A stretch of 43,096 nucleotides of DNA from Candidatus Zhuqueibacterota bacterium. Lineage in GTDB: Bacteria > Zhuqueibacterota > Zhuqueibacteria > Residuimicrobiales > Residuimicrobiaceae. The stretch lies in contig CAUJEL010000115.1 of NCBI GenBank assembly GCA_963169875.1, positions 1 through 43,096 of the forward strand. Direction: 5' to 3'. Under the pieces are notes generated by a model that did no database searches, was not told the DNA's origin, and saw only the letters and a program-made list of their open reading frames with translations. A program made the position numbers and the translations under genes. Below, piece by piece: positions 6,516-14,918 of this stretch. The first letter of the stretch is position 1. The number at the start of each line of letters is the position of its first letter.

Positions 6516-8885
6516 TCATTTCACCAGCATCATGCGCCGCGACAACACCTGGTGACCAAAGCTGAGCCGGTACAGGTAAACCCCGCTGGCGAGATGCCTG
6601 GCATCCAATGACACGGAATGGACGCCGGCGCGCAGAGGGCCATCCACAAGCTGCAGGACTTGTTTGCCGAGCATATCATAGACGCACAGCCTGGCGATTC
6701 CATCGCTGGGGAGTGAAAATTCTATCTGCGTGACGGGATTGAACGGATTTGGATGATTCTGTTTCAAGGCGAATGCGTACGGCATCTCTTCATTGGACAC
6801 CACCTCCGTGCTCGAGGTCGTCTTGAAGCGATACACAGCGGACCAGGGCCCCATGCCCAGACCATTCTCTACGCGCACGCGCCAGAAATAGATACGGCTC
6901 ATATCCAGGATGGGAAGCGCCGCCGTAGAGTCGGTCAAATTCGCCGAATCATAGACGAGGCTGGAATACTCAAAATTCAGACTTCTGGAGACCTGGAGTT
7001 GATAAAAAGAGAAATCCGGCGAATGACGCCAATGACAGGAGATGATGACTGGCACATTCTGGGTCATGTTGGCCGGATAGAGCAACACCGGCGCCGCAGG
7101 CAGGGAAGAGGTGAAATGGCCGCTGGCCGAATAGAGTCCCGCACCGGAGGGATTCGCACCGCGAACCCGCCAATAGTACGGGATGCCGCCGGTCAACCCC
7201 GTCACTTGAAAAGTCGTATCCTGAATGCCGCTTTTGTTCACCAGGAGTGCCCCGGAAAACATCGAATCCGATGCCACCTGAACCTCATAGCTGCTGGCGG
7301 AACCTGAATCGCGCCACTTTAGTGCAACCTGACTCCCGATGCCGGGCTGATGGTCGGCCGGAAACGCCAGCACCGGCTGCGGCGGCGGGCTGATGGTGAT
7401 GACATTGCTCATCGGGCTCTCATTGGCGTTGCGATCCAGAGCCGTGACCGCATAGGCATACGTGCCATCCACAGGATGCGCGCGCGGAGCGGATTCCGTC
7501 AATCCGGTGATCTGCTGCAGATAGCGAACGTTATCCAGGTCCGCTGGCCCGATCGACAGAAAATCAGAGCGATAGACCACGTAGCGGGCCGCCTGCTCTC
7601 CATGCCCCTCCGCCGCAGGAGCATCCCACTGCAATAGCGCGGGACCGCCCTTGACCTTTTGCGCGAAACGCAGATTGGCCGGTGCATGGGGCGGATTGGT
7701 CTCCTTCCAGGCCATGACCGGGAAAATGGCGGAATGCCGGTAAATATCATGCACCAGGCTGTCGCGGATGCCCTTGACGTTGCGGGTGATGTAATTGGTG
7801 GTATAAAAGACATTGCCATCAACATGGTCTTTGGAGCGGTTAAAGCGCACCTGGCGGCCAACTTCGCTGGCGGGCCACTGGCCGGACGGAAACGCAGAAG
7901 CGGTTTCCATGTTATAGATGCCCTGTCCCACATAGAGGTGCAGACCATCCATGATCGAGGCCCACCACGGCACCAGTTTGCCATAAGGCGCCACGGCGCG
8001 GTCGAACGCCCAATAGACCTGCGGAGTCAGATAATCAATGCTCTTATCCTTGATCCAGGCCAGGGGATCGCAGTAGATGGCATAATAGGATTCCATGCCG
8101 CCGGTGCCGGCATCGCTGTTCTTGCGGATGCCAAAGGGGCTGATGCCCAGCTTGACATGGGGCTTGACGCTCACGAGGCTGTCATGGAGCGTTCTGACGA
8201 AGAGGTTTATGTTGTCGCGGCGCCAGTCACCGCGATTGCTGAAACCGCGATTATACAACGCGAAGGAGGCGTCATCTTCGTTGCTGATGCCTTCATAGGG
8301 ATAGAAATAATCATCGAAATGCACGGCATCGATATCATAGCGCCGCACCACATCCATGAAAACCCTGATCACGTAATCGCGCACCTGGGGTAGTCCCGGA
8401 TCCAGATAGCGGTACTTGTTCTTGCTGAGAATCCATTCCGGATGAGTTTTGGAGACATGATTGGTTGCGGTGGCATATGCTCCGGATGTCTTTTGCACCC
8501 GATAAGGATTGAACCAGGCGTGCAGCTCCATGCCGCGTTTGTGCGCCTCTTCCACGGCAAATTGCAGGGGATCGTAAAAAGGCGATGGCGCCCGGCCTTG
8601 TACGCCGGTGAGATAGTACGACCAGGGTTCCAGAGTAGATGCATACATGGCATCGCACTCTGGGCGAATTTGAAAAACAACCGCGTTGATGCCCGCATCC
8701 CGAAGATTGTCGAGAATGTTCACCAACGCTTGTTTTTGCGAGTCGCTGCCGCCGCCGGACGGCGGCCAGTCGATATTGCCGATGGTTGCAATCCAGGCGC
8801 CGCGAAACTCGCGCTTGGGCGGAAGAGACGATGCATACAATGTGGTAACTATAGCAAAAACTAATAAAAATACCGATCTTTTCAT
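6516..8885 (-). CDS. Secreted GHL10-family glycosidase-like protein with Fn3 domains and T9SS tag
   Basis: A 789-aa secreted protein. I start it at the ATG at 8883-8885, which gives a clean signal peptide (MKRSVFLLVFAIVTTLYASS) with AGGA upstream, rather than at an earlier in-frame codon that adds about 31 polar residues. Residues about 25-400 form a GHL10 domain (DUF187, the YngK-like 'glycosyl hydrolase-like 10' family): EFRGAWIATIGNIDWP, AGINAVVFQIRPECDAMY, EEAHKRGMELHAWFNPYR and DIDAVHFDDYFYP, whose acidic residues near 184-191 are candidates for the active site. About three fibronectin-III-like domains follow (about 405-705), then a sorting domain beginning QNHPNPFNPVTQIEF. Members act on cell-wall or extracellular glycans; few have tested activity. 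It is upstream of the esterase and downstream of a second GHL10 gene. Confidence 0.88.
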   Translation of the reverse strand: MKRSVFLLVFAIVTTLYASSLPPKREFRGAWIATIGNIDWPPSGGGSDSQKQALVNILDNLRDAGINAVVFQIRPECDAMYASTLEPWSYYLTGVQGRAPSPFYDPLQFAVEEAHKRGMELHAWFNPYRVQKTSGAYATATNHVSKTHPEWILSKNKYRYLDPGLPQVRDYVIRVFMDVVRRYDIDAVHFDDYFYPYEGISNEDDASFALYNRGFSNRGDWRRDNINLFVRTLHDSLVSVKPHVKLGISPFGIRKNSDAGTGGMESYYAIYCDPLAWIKDKSIDYLTPQVYWAFDRAVAPYGKLVPWWASIMDGLHLYVGQGIYNMETASAFPSGQWPASEVGRQVRFNRSKDHVDGNVFYTTNYITRNVKGIRDSLVHDIYRHSAIFPVMAWKETNPPHAPANLRFAQKVKGGPALLQWDAPAAEGHGEQAARYVVYRSDFLSIGPADLDNVRYLQQITGLTESAPRAHPVDGTYAYAVTALDRNANESPMSNVITISPPPQPVLAFPADHQPGIGSQVALKWRDSGSASSYEVQVASDSMFSGALLVNKSGIQDTTFQVTGLTGGIPYYWRVRGANPSGAGLYSASGHFTSSLPAAPVLLYPANMTQNVPVIISCHWRHSPDFSFYQLQVSRSLNFEYSSLVYDSANLTDSTAALPILDMSRIYFWRVRVENGLGMGPWSAVYRFKTTSSTEVVSNEEMPYAFALKQNHPNPFNPVTQIEFSLPSDGIARLCVYDMLGKQVLQLVDGPLRAGVHSVSLDARHLASGVYLYRLSFGHQVLSRRMMLVK

Positions 8886-9319
8886 GCGAGAAAATCCTGT
8901 TCCATTACGGTTATTTTTTAATAGACCATCTCTGTGCGAGTTGTTCTCCCTCTCCCGTCCCCCGTGCCCTCCCCGCAAGGTATTGTTGAAAAAACCACTC
9001 GTAAGCTGTATCAGGCCACTTTCGGACTTTTATTATTACCTCTGCACCCTGCGTCTCTTCGCGACAGTGTCAATGCACCACTGCATCACTGCGCCCTGCG
9101 TCTCTTCGCGACAGTGTCAATGCATCACTGCACCCTGCGTCTCTTCGTAAACGCGCCACTGCGGGGAAAAGTTAATATGCGAAAAAGAGCAAGATGTTCT
9201 CCCGCTGTGATGCAGAGGCGCAGAGAAAAACAATCTTTTAAGCGGCCCGTGAAGAATGCATGGATGGTCAAAGCGATTGCTGCAACAGCTTCCACGGGAA
9301 AGGCCGGAGTGAGGGCGCC
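8886..9319. other. Intergenic region with short direct repeats
   Basis: 434 bases separate the two GHL10 genes. The middle holds the direct repeats listed separately; a related fragment with GCAGAGGCGCAGAG occurs near 9212-9226. Short plus-strand frames across this stretch are low-complexity products of the repeats and are not genes. I see no clear promoter or terminator. Confidence 0.5.
9047..9147. repeat. Two and a half direct repeats of a 31-base unit
   Basis: The unit starts CCCTGCGTCTCTTCGCGACA and ends GTGTCAATGCA. Copies lie at 9047-9077 and 9094-9124, with a truncated third copy (first 15 bases) at 9133-9147. Spacing between copy starts is 47 and 39 bases; the spacers are themselves related (CACTGCATCACTG-like). 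Copies are identical over 31 bases, so the array is recent. Irregular spacing and similar spacers exclude a CRISPR array. Confidence 0.85.
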
Positions 9320-12300
9320 TTATTTCACCACCAGCATCTTACGCACCAGTATTTGCCCCTCAAAGGAGAGCCGGTAAAAATAAGCGCCTGATCCCGCCTG
9401 CCGAGCGTCAAAGAGGACATGATGCATCCCGGCTTCCCTGCGCTCATCCAGCAGATGCGCCACCTCGCGGCCGAGCACATCAAATACCGTCAGCGTGACA
9501 TGTCCTGCCTTTGGCAGCACAAAATCGATCTGCGTCACCGGATTGAACGGATTGGGATAATTTTGCAGCAGCGCAAATTGCCCGGGCATGTGTCCAGGTT
9601 TGTCCTCCACGCCAACGGGATAGCTGCTCTTTTTGACCACCTGAAGATTGTCGAAAAAGAGAACGCCGCTGCTGGCGGCACCCGTTGGATGCGTCAGGTG
9701 AAAACTGTCGATATTAAGTTTCGATCCATTGAGCACGCGGTCTCCAAGCCAGGCGCCCACGGAAGCCGGATCGCTCAATTTCCATTCCACGAGTTTCCAG
9801 CCGATCCAGTCGATCGTCACCCACTGCGACACCTCATGAAAAGCCGCCTGATCGCGGGTCGAATCATTCCGGCAGAAGCGAAACTGATTGCCGCTGCCGT
9901 CTCCATAAATATAGCACTGCAGCGTGTAGGTGGTGTCGAAAAGCACCTGTGCGGGCGCTGTCGCCGGATCGAGATATTCACGCAGCAAAAACTCGGTTTT
10001 TGTTTCATCCCACTCATAGCGCAAGCTGGCCGAACTTCGCATCAACGGCAGCGAATTGGGAAGATAAACGGTTTTGTTCACCTCGAAAACGGTATTGGGC
10101 GCGTAGATGCCCACGGTCGAACCGCTGAAGTTGGGCGCTTTCCAGCTGGTGACCGCGTTGAAATTCTCGATGCTTTTCACGGATTCACTGCGCTGAAGCC
10201 CTGTCTTGAAAGAAAGCGCTACCGGTTCAGACAGGACGTTGTCCAGGGTATCGCTGACGGTCGCTGCGAGATCGAGCGTGTAATCGCTGTTAATCTCGAA
10301 CGGCGTCTTTGGTTGAATGCTGAGCACGCCTTGTCCCAGTATTTTGGAGATGGCGCGATTCACCGGCACCAGTTCACCATTTTTGCGCAATTTTATGCTG
10401 CTGTCCGGCACCGAAGCTGGCGCGATTGGTTCGTCGAAGGTGATGTTGATGACGCCTTCCACAGCGAGCAAATCGGTGCTTCCATCGACAGGAAATGTCG
10501 CAACCACTCTCGGGCCATACACGTCCTGTGCGTCGCTGTGAAAATGAACGACAAAAGGATCGCCGCCCGTGCCATCTCCATCGCCGTCCAGGGCTTTGCC
10601 ATTGACATCCGTGGCCGCAGCCGTTATCTGCACGGTATAAGCTGTGGCAAAAGCGAGCTTCTGCGCAAAAATAACCTTGAGATGCTTGTTATCATCGGAC
10701 CAGATAGATTGCTTGACCGGCACATTGGGTTCGATGACAAGGGCTGGAATGACCGTGGCTGGATCCATGCTTTTGGAGAAGGTGATTTCGGCCTGGATAT
10801 CAACCCGCACGGTATCCCCTTCCTGCGGAAAACCGTTCACCACCCGCGGCGGCAGCGATGCGACGAAATCGGTGGTCAGCGACGGGGAGGGATTGGACTC
10901 GTTCCAGAAGCGGTCCACCTGCGTGGCAAAATAATAAAAGGCGCCTTCATGATTCTGCAGTCCGCTGAAACGGTCCACATAGGTGCAGGTTGAATCTGTG
11001 AAGGCAATATCGAGAATGGTGTCATTGCCGACATCTGCGGCATCATCCTCGGAGCGATAAAGCACGAAGCGGAAAGGCCCGGTTTGTCCCGGTGCCGGCG
11101 CAACCGTGATCTGATAAGTGACCGAATCGATTTTATTCATTGTCAGAGCCGGTGACTCGGGCGTCGCATCCTGTAAAAACTTGGCGGCGCGGATTTTTGT
11201 TTTATTTTTGAAAAAGGTTTCCCCGGCGATCGTAAAGTACTTGTTCTCTTCCCAGGAGCCGTAGCTGAAAAACTGAAATCCATCCACCCAGGGCAACATG
11301 CGGCAGTAATCCACAATACTGGCGTGATTGGCAAATATTTTATCTTCGCTCAAAATATAGGAACCAGGCCCTGCGCTGAAAAGGCGGCCCGCAGCAATGC
11401 CCTTTTGTATATAGGCGCCCCAGTTGGTGCTGCCCGGTCCGGCCAGCATGCTGTAAAAACCGGCACCCGTGGTCCAGTGATAGTGCATGGGCGTCAACTG
11501 ATCGATATAGCCCTCATTGAACCACAAGGCTGCATCCTGGTACACGGATCCGTACCCCTGCCAATCGCTCCAGTTGTACTTGCCCAAAGCAGCGGCGGAA
11601 AGCCGTACCCACGGCTTGGCCGCCTGAATCGAATCATGCAGGGTGCGTACGAACTGGGTCACCGAATCCCGCCAAAAATCCGCCCAGGACGCATATCCCG
11701 CGGGCACACCCGCACTGTAGGGATGTTCGACATCATAGAGGTAGCGCGATGCCGTGCTGCTGTTGAGAATGGCCACTTGTTCATCAGAAATGTGTCCATC
11801 CAGCTGCCGTTGCTGCCCTTCCTTGTTCAATGATGCAGCGCCGCTCTCTTCATTCCAGCGCACATAATCCAGATGAAAACCATCGATGTCGTAACGCTGC
11901 ACAATATCCATGGCCACGCGCACGGTATAGGCGCGCACAGCGGCCAATCCAGGTGAAAGCGCACGGGAGGAGGTCATGGGCTGGTCACTGGCGTTGCGGC
12001 ATACCCACTCCGGATGATCACCGGCCGGCGAACCTGGAATGGTCTCGGAACAATGGAAGGTGTTGAACCAGGCGTGCAGTTCCATGCCGCGCTTATGGGC
12101 TTCTTCAATGGCATAAGCCAGCGGATCAAAGCCGGGATTCTGATAGCCTACATAAGGTCCCCAGGGTTCATAATTGGAGTGGTAATATGCTGTCCCACCC
12201 TGTCGCACCTGCCACAACACGGCATTCATGTTGGCGGCCTTGTGGTTATCGAGTATCTCGCGGATATTGGCTTTGCTCTGGGCAACGCTCCATCCCGCAT

Positions 12301-12403
12301 TGCTATGCTCCCAGGTGATAACCCAGGTGGCGCGAAATTCCTGGTTATTAGCTGCGACTGCAAGCAGTGGCAGTAAACAGAAAAGCAGGATCCATTTTTT
12401 CAT
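9320..12403 (-). CDS. Secreted GHL10-family protein with Ig-like domains and T9SS tag
   Basis: A 1027-aa secreted protein starting at the ATG at 12401-12403 (GAGGTG five bases upstream; signal peptide MKKWILLFCLLPLLAVAA). An earlier in-frame codon adds 16 residues before the signal peptide and is unlikely. The GHL10 domain covers about 20-420: EFRATWVITWEHS, NAVLWQVRQGGTAYY, EEAHKRGMELHAWFNTF and YDIDGFHLDYVRW (D172, D174, D179 candidates). Two Big_5-type Ig-like domains follow (about 545-755; PPRVVNGFPQEGDTVRV and GPRVVATFPVDGSTDLL), then a beta-rich module (about 765-930) resembling carbohydrate-binding jelly rolls, then a sorting domain starting QNYPNPFNPVTQIDF. It differs from its GHL10 neighbour in accessory domains and active-site surroundings, so the two may act on different bonds of one polymer. 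Likely first in a run of GHL10, GHL10 and esterase genes. Confidence 0.88.
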   Translation of the reverse strand: MKKWILLFCLLPLLAVAANNQEFRATWVITWEHSNAGWSVAQSKANIREILDNHKAANMNAVLWQVRQGGTAYYHSNYEPWGPYVGYQNPGFDPLAYAIEEAHKRGMELHAWFNTFHCSETIPGSPAGDHPEWVCRNASDQPMTSSRALSPGLAAVRAYTVRVAMDIVQRYDIDGFHLDYVRWNEESGAASLNKEGQQRQLDGHISDEQVAILNSSTASRYLYDVEHPYSAGVPAGYASWADFWRDSVTQFVRTLHDSIQAAKPWVRLSAAALGKYNWSDWQGYGSVYQDAALWFNEGYIDQLTPMHYHWTTGAGFYSMLAGPGSTNWGAYIQKGIAAGRLFSAGPGSYILSEDKIFANHASIVDYCRMLPWVDGFQFFSYGSWEENKYFTIAGETFFKNKTKIRAAKFLQDATPESPALTMNKIDSVTYQITVAPAPGQTGPFRFVLYRSEDDAADVGNDTILDIAFTDSTCTYVDRFSGLQNHEGAFYYFATQVDRFWNESNPSPSLTTDFVASLPPRVVNGFPQEGDTVRVDIQAEITFSKSMDPATVIPALVIEPNVPVKQSIWSDDNKHLKVIFAQKLAFATAYTVQITAAATDVNGKALDGDGDGTGGDPFVVHFHSDAQDVYGPRVVATFPVDGSTDLLAVEGVINITFDEPIAPASVPDSSIKLRKNGELVPVNRAISKILGQGVLSIQPKTPFEINSDYTLDLAATVSDTLDNVLSEPVALSFKTGLQRSESVKSIENFNAVTSWKAPNFSGSTVGIYAPNTVFEVNKTVYLPNSLPLMRSSASLRYEWDETKTEFLLREYLDPATAPAQVLFDTTYTLQCYIYGDGSGNQFRFCRNDSTRDQAAFHEVSQWVTIDWIGWKLVEWKLSDPASVGAWLGDRVLNGSKLNIDSFHLTHPTGAASSGVLFFDNLQVVKKSSYPVGVEDKPGHMPGQFALLQNYPNPFNPVTQIDFVLPKAGHVTLTVFDVLGREVAHLLDERREAGMHHVLFDARQAGSGAYFYRLSFEGQILVRKMLVVK

Positions 12404-12727
12404 CAGGCACCTCATTGAATAATAAACTTTGGCAGAAAAGGTATTGGACACCTCATTCGGGTTGGAGCTGACAAATCACGTCAAAACCAGGATAGCGACA
12501 CCCGTAAATTTTGGATTAAACACGTATCACCCAGGCTGATTTTTGTACCGGACGAGAAGGCGATTGCACAAGCGGATATAGTTTGGCAAGATTTGAACGA
12601 CCACGGCCATACAAAAGTTATCGTTTTTCTACTGAACGACAGCCATATCTATTAATACGCGCTGCAGGTCGACCGGACTGGTCGACCTACAGTTCCGAAA
12701 GCGTTGCAGCTCCCCGGTGCATATCCG
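12404..12727. other. Intergenic region with hairpin and an unexplained open frame
   Basis: 324 bases between the end of the receptor-partner operon and the start of the GHL10 gene. A plus-strand frame is open from 12422 to the TAA at 12653-12655 (77 codons) and looks protein-like in its second half (RLIFVPDEKAIAQADIVW), but it has no usable start codon or ribosome site and I do not recognise it; it may be a gene remnant or chance. The hairpin at 12662-12692 is listed separately. The promoter for the GHL10/esterase run should be here but was not identified. Confidence 0.4.
12662..12692 (-). terminator. Hairpin downstream of the receptor-partner operon
   Basis: CTGCAGGTCGACC, a five-base loop, then GGTCGACCTACAG: a 13-bp stem with one mismatch, centred on the palindromic GGTCGACC. 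It lies 36 bases past the stop of the last gene in the minus-strand receptor run, a good place for a terminator, but no T-tract follows on the minus strand. It may instead be a dispersed palindromic repeat that stabilises the transcript end. Confidence 0.45.
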
Positions 12728-14899
12728 TTAACGAATGATGACAAATTTCCGAAAAGCCGCATCACCCTTTTTGTAGAGCAGCTCACCGGTTTCAGGATCT
12801 GTGTAATCCTCGGTCACTTCAAAATGGGCGATGTAAATGCCGCTGACGATCACCTGCCGTGACGACGTGATCGAATTCCATGACTCATCGCCGCTGCCGT
12901 TGGTATGCTCAATGGTATTGATCAGATCGCCGCGCTCGGTGTAAATACGAATGGTACACAAGGCCGGGATGTTCAGGAACATGATCTTGTCCGACTCGCC
13001 CGTGTACTGCAGTTTTTCCGACTTTAAATTATAGGGATTGGGAACAACGCGTATCTGATCCAGGTTCGTGCCGGCTTTGCGGCGCAGATAGGCCGGCTCG
13101 GTGGTCTGGGTGTAATAGCGCGAACTCATCAAGGGCCCGGTGGGATTGCTTTCACCCGTGGTGTTGTTGCTGCCATCTGAAAAAGCGACGACATAATAAT
13201 AATAGGAGATGCCGCGGATGGCGGTGAGGTCACTGTGGCCGTAGACGCCGGCAGGACCACTGTAAATCTCCTGGTAGGTCGTATCGGTGCGACCGGTGGC
13301 GCGAAAGACTTTATAGCCGCCAAAACCCGCTTCACTCTCTGAAGGACTGGCAGTCCAGGTGATGTTGATGCGGTCACCGCCCGACTTGATGTCCACCAGA
13401 GGCGGCGGCTGCGGCGGCTGCGGGATGAGGTAATTGGCATCGAGATTGCGTTTGGCGCGGCCAAACGTCTCGATGATGGAATCCTTGCCCGTGAAAACCC
13501 AGGCGTTTTTGTATTCATCTTTATTGGTGGTCGTTGACCCGTTGGGCAGAGTGAAAGGTCCCTGATCCGCCGGATTGAGATAAGCCTGTTTCCAGCGCCG
13601 TCCGATCTCTTCGCATTTGGCGCGACCCAGGCCGGAAACACCCTCCGCTTCCACAATGGTCACGCTCTCGCCGGGTTGCAGATCCCACGGCCCATAGCAG
13701 ATCCACACGCCGGTGCCGCCACCGTCATTGTGCACGGTGGAGGGATCCTTCATGGCAGCGTAATATTTTTCATCCATGCGGTCATTGCCGCCAAAACCGG
13801 TCTTCCACGGTATACCGCTGATTTGCGAATACATCAGCGCCATCTTGTCTGCTTCGGTGAATAAATTACTGCCGAAGGAAGTATACGAGTCCCCGGCGTG
13901 CCAGCCCAGCGTATTGGGTTGATTGACATCATCGCTATGATCCGCGCCGCTCTTGTCCACGTGCAGCACCGCAAGACCCGCGTGCTGCGCCGAAGCGAGA
14001 CGGCCGTCCTTGGTCACATAGGGTCCGCCGATGTTGTCGAAACTGTTGATGGGACTCTGGCCGGCATATTCGAAACCGCAGCGGATCCAGTCGGCGATGG
14101 GGTTGGCTTCGGTGATTTTTTCGCCCGCATGCTGCGCATAAGTCTCGCCGCGCTTGCTCGCCCAGGTGAATTTGCCCCAGGACTGCTGCGCGTCGATGGA
14201 GTAGGAGCCTTCCCGGGAAACCGAATACCTCGTCATACAGCCAAAACGAACTCCGGTGAGGGGATTGGTCAGCTCAATCTCTTCATCATAATCAGTATTG
14301 CCCGTATTGGCCAGATTCCAGATTTGAATAAAATAGTTATTATGATATTGCTGGCTGAACGCATAAATGGTGCGGGTGATGGTCAGTCCCATGCTGGTGT
14401 TGACTTTGTTGACGACAATGCGATCCGGAATGATGCCGGGGTCGATCTCATCCACATCGCCCGCAAAGGGCGCACTGATATCCACACCATCGACATACAC
14501 GGTAGGCGTGGCAAATTTTGCGGTTTGTTTGAGATGAGTGGGGAAAAGCGCGCTATTGACATTATCCCCATAAAAGCTGATCATAAATTTTTCAAATTTT
14601 TCATCGCGTGTGCTGGTGAAATTGCTGCAGCCTATCCACTGGCGGCGGATGACCGCATTGTCCTGATAGTAATAGCCCGCCGGCCACTGCAGTCCCTCGT
14701 AAATATAATTGGAACCCACCAGCAGCGCCGCTCGATCGGAGCCATAGGAGGTATAGTGATTTTGCAGCTCACCGATACGAATGGTGCGCCGCTCCGTCGA
14801 AGTAACCTGAGCGTTGAGAAGTGTCCCCGCAAACAGGGCCATCATAACCATCCCAACGCCGATCCATTTCACTACATTTCGTGTAAACGCTTTATTCAT
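12728..14899 (-). CDS. Receptor-partner protein 1: secreted Fn3 protein with T9SS-like C-terminus
   Basis: A 723-aa exported protein of unknown function. The signal peptide ends at about residue 30 (LLNAQ) and there is no lipobox cysteine. The N-terminal half is a large domain I do not recognise, marked by RTIRIGELQNHYTSYGS, GLQWPAGYYYQDNAVI, DVDEIDPGIIPDR and TGNTDYDEEIE. A proline-rich link (PQPPQPPP) leads to a fibronectin-III domain (about 500-595, ending SYYYYVVAFSDGS). The last 111 residues are a beta domain starting LDQIRVVPNPYN and ending FRKFVIIR, similar in plan to T9SS sorting domains. The gene starts 19 bases after the TonB-dependent receptor stop, so the two should be made together. 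The position is that of SusD in Bacteroidetes, but there is no SusD-like helical repeat or lipid anchor. It is close to partner 2 along its whole length and more distant from partner 3. Confidence 0.75.
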   Translation of the reverse strand: MNKAFTRNVVKWIGVGMVMMALFAGTLLNAQVTSTERRTIRIGELQNHYTSYGSDRAALLVGSNYIYEGLQWPAGYYYQDNAVIRRQWIGCSNFTSTRDEKFEKFMISFYGDNVNSALFPTHLKQTAKFATPTVYVDGVDISAPFAGDVDEIDPGIIPDRIVVNKVNTSMGLTITRTIYAFSQQYHNNYFIQIWNLANTGNTDYDEEIELTNPLTGVRFGCMTRYSVSREGSYSIDAQQSWGKFTWASKRGETYAQHAGEKITEANPIADWIRCGFEYAGQSPINSFDNIGGPYVTKDGRLASAQHAGLAVLHVDKSGADHSDDVNQPNTLGWHAGDSYTSFGSNLFTEADKMALMYSQISGIPWKTGFGGNDRMDEKYYAAMKDPSTVHNDGGGTGVWICYGPWDLQPGESVTIVEAEGVSGLGRAKCEEIGRRWKQAYLNPADQGPFTLPNGSTTTNKDEYKNAWVFTGKDSIIETFGRAKRNLDANYLIPQPPQPPPLVDIKSGGDRINITWTASPSESEAGFGGYKVFRATGRTDTTYQEIYSGPAGVYGHSDLTAIRGISYYYYVVAFSDGSNNTTGESNPTGPLMSSRYYTQTTEPAYLRRKAGTNLDQIRVVPNPYNLKSEKLQYTGESDKIMFLNIPALCTIRIYTERGDLINTIEHTNGSGDESWNSITSSRQVIVSGIYIAHFEVTEDYTDPETGELLYKKGDAAFRKFVIIR

Positions 14900-14918
14900 T
14901 TTCAGGCCTCTATTCTAT

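Noticed and set aside
9047-9147. CRISPR array
   Set aside because: Only two full copies, unequal spacing, spacers similar to each other, and no cas genes.
6516-12403. GHL10 proteins as true family 10 xylanases
   Set aside because: The motifs fit GHL10 (DUF187/YngK type), not the GH10 catalytic glutamate motifs.
12422-12655. 77-codon plus-strand open frame between the operons
   Set aside because: Its second half looks protein-like, but there is no start codon or ribosome site and I recognise no family; kept only as a note in the intergenic entry.
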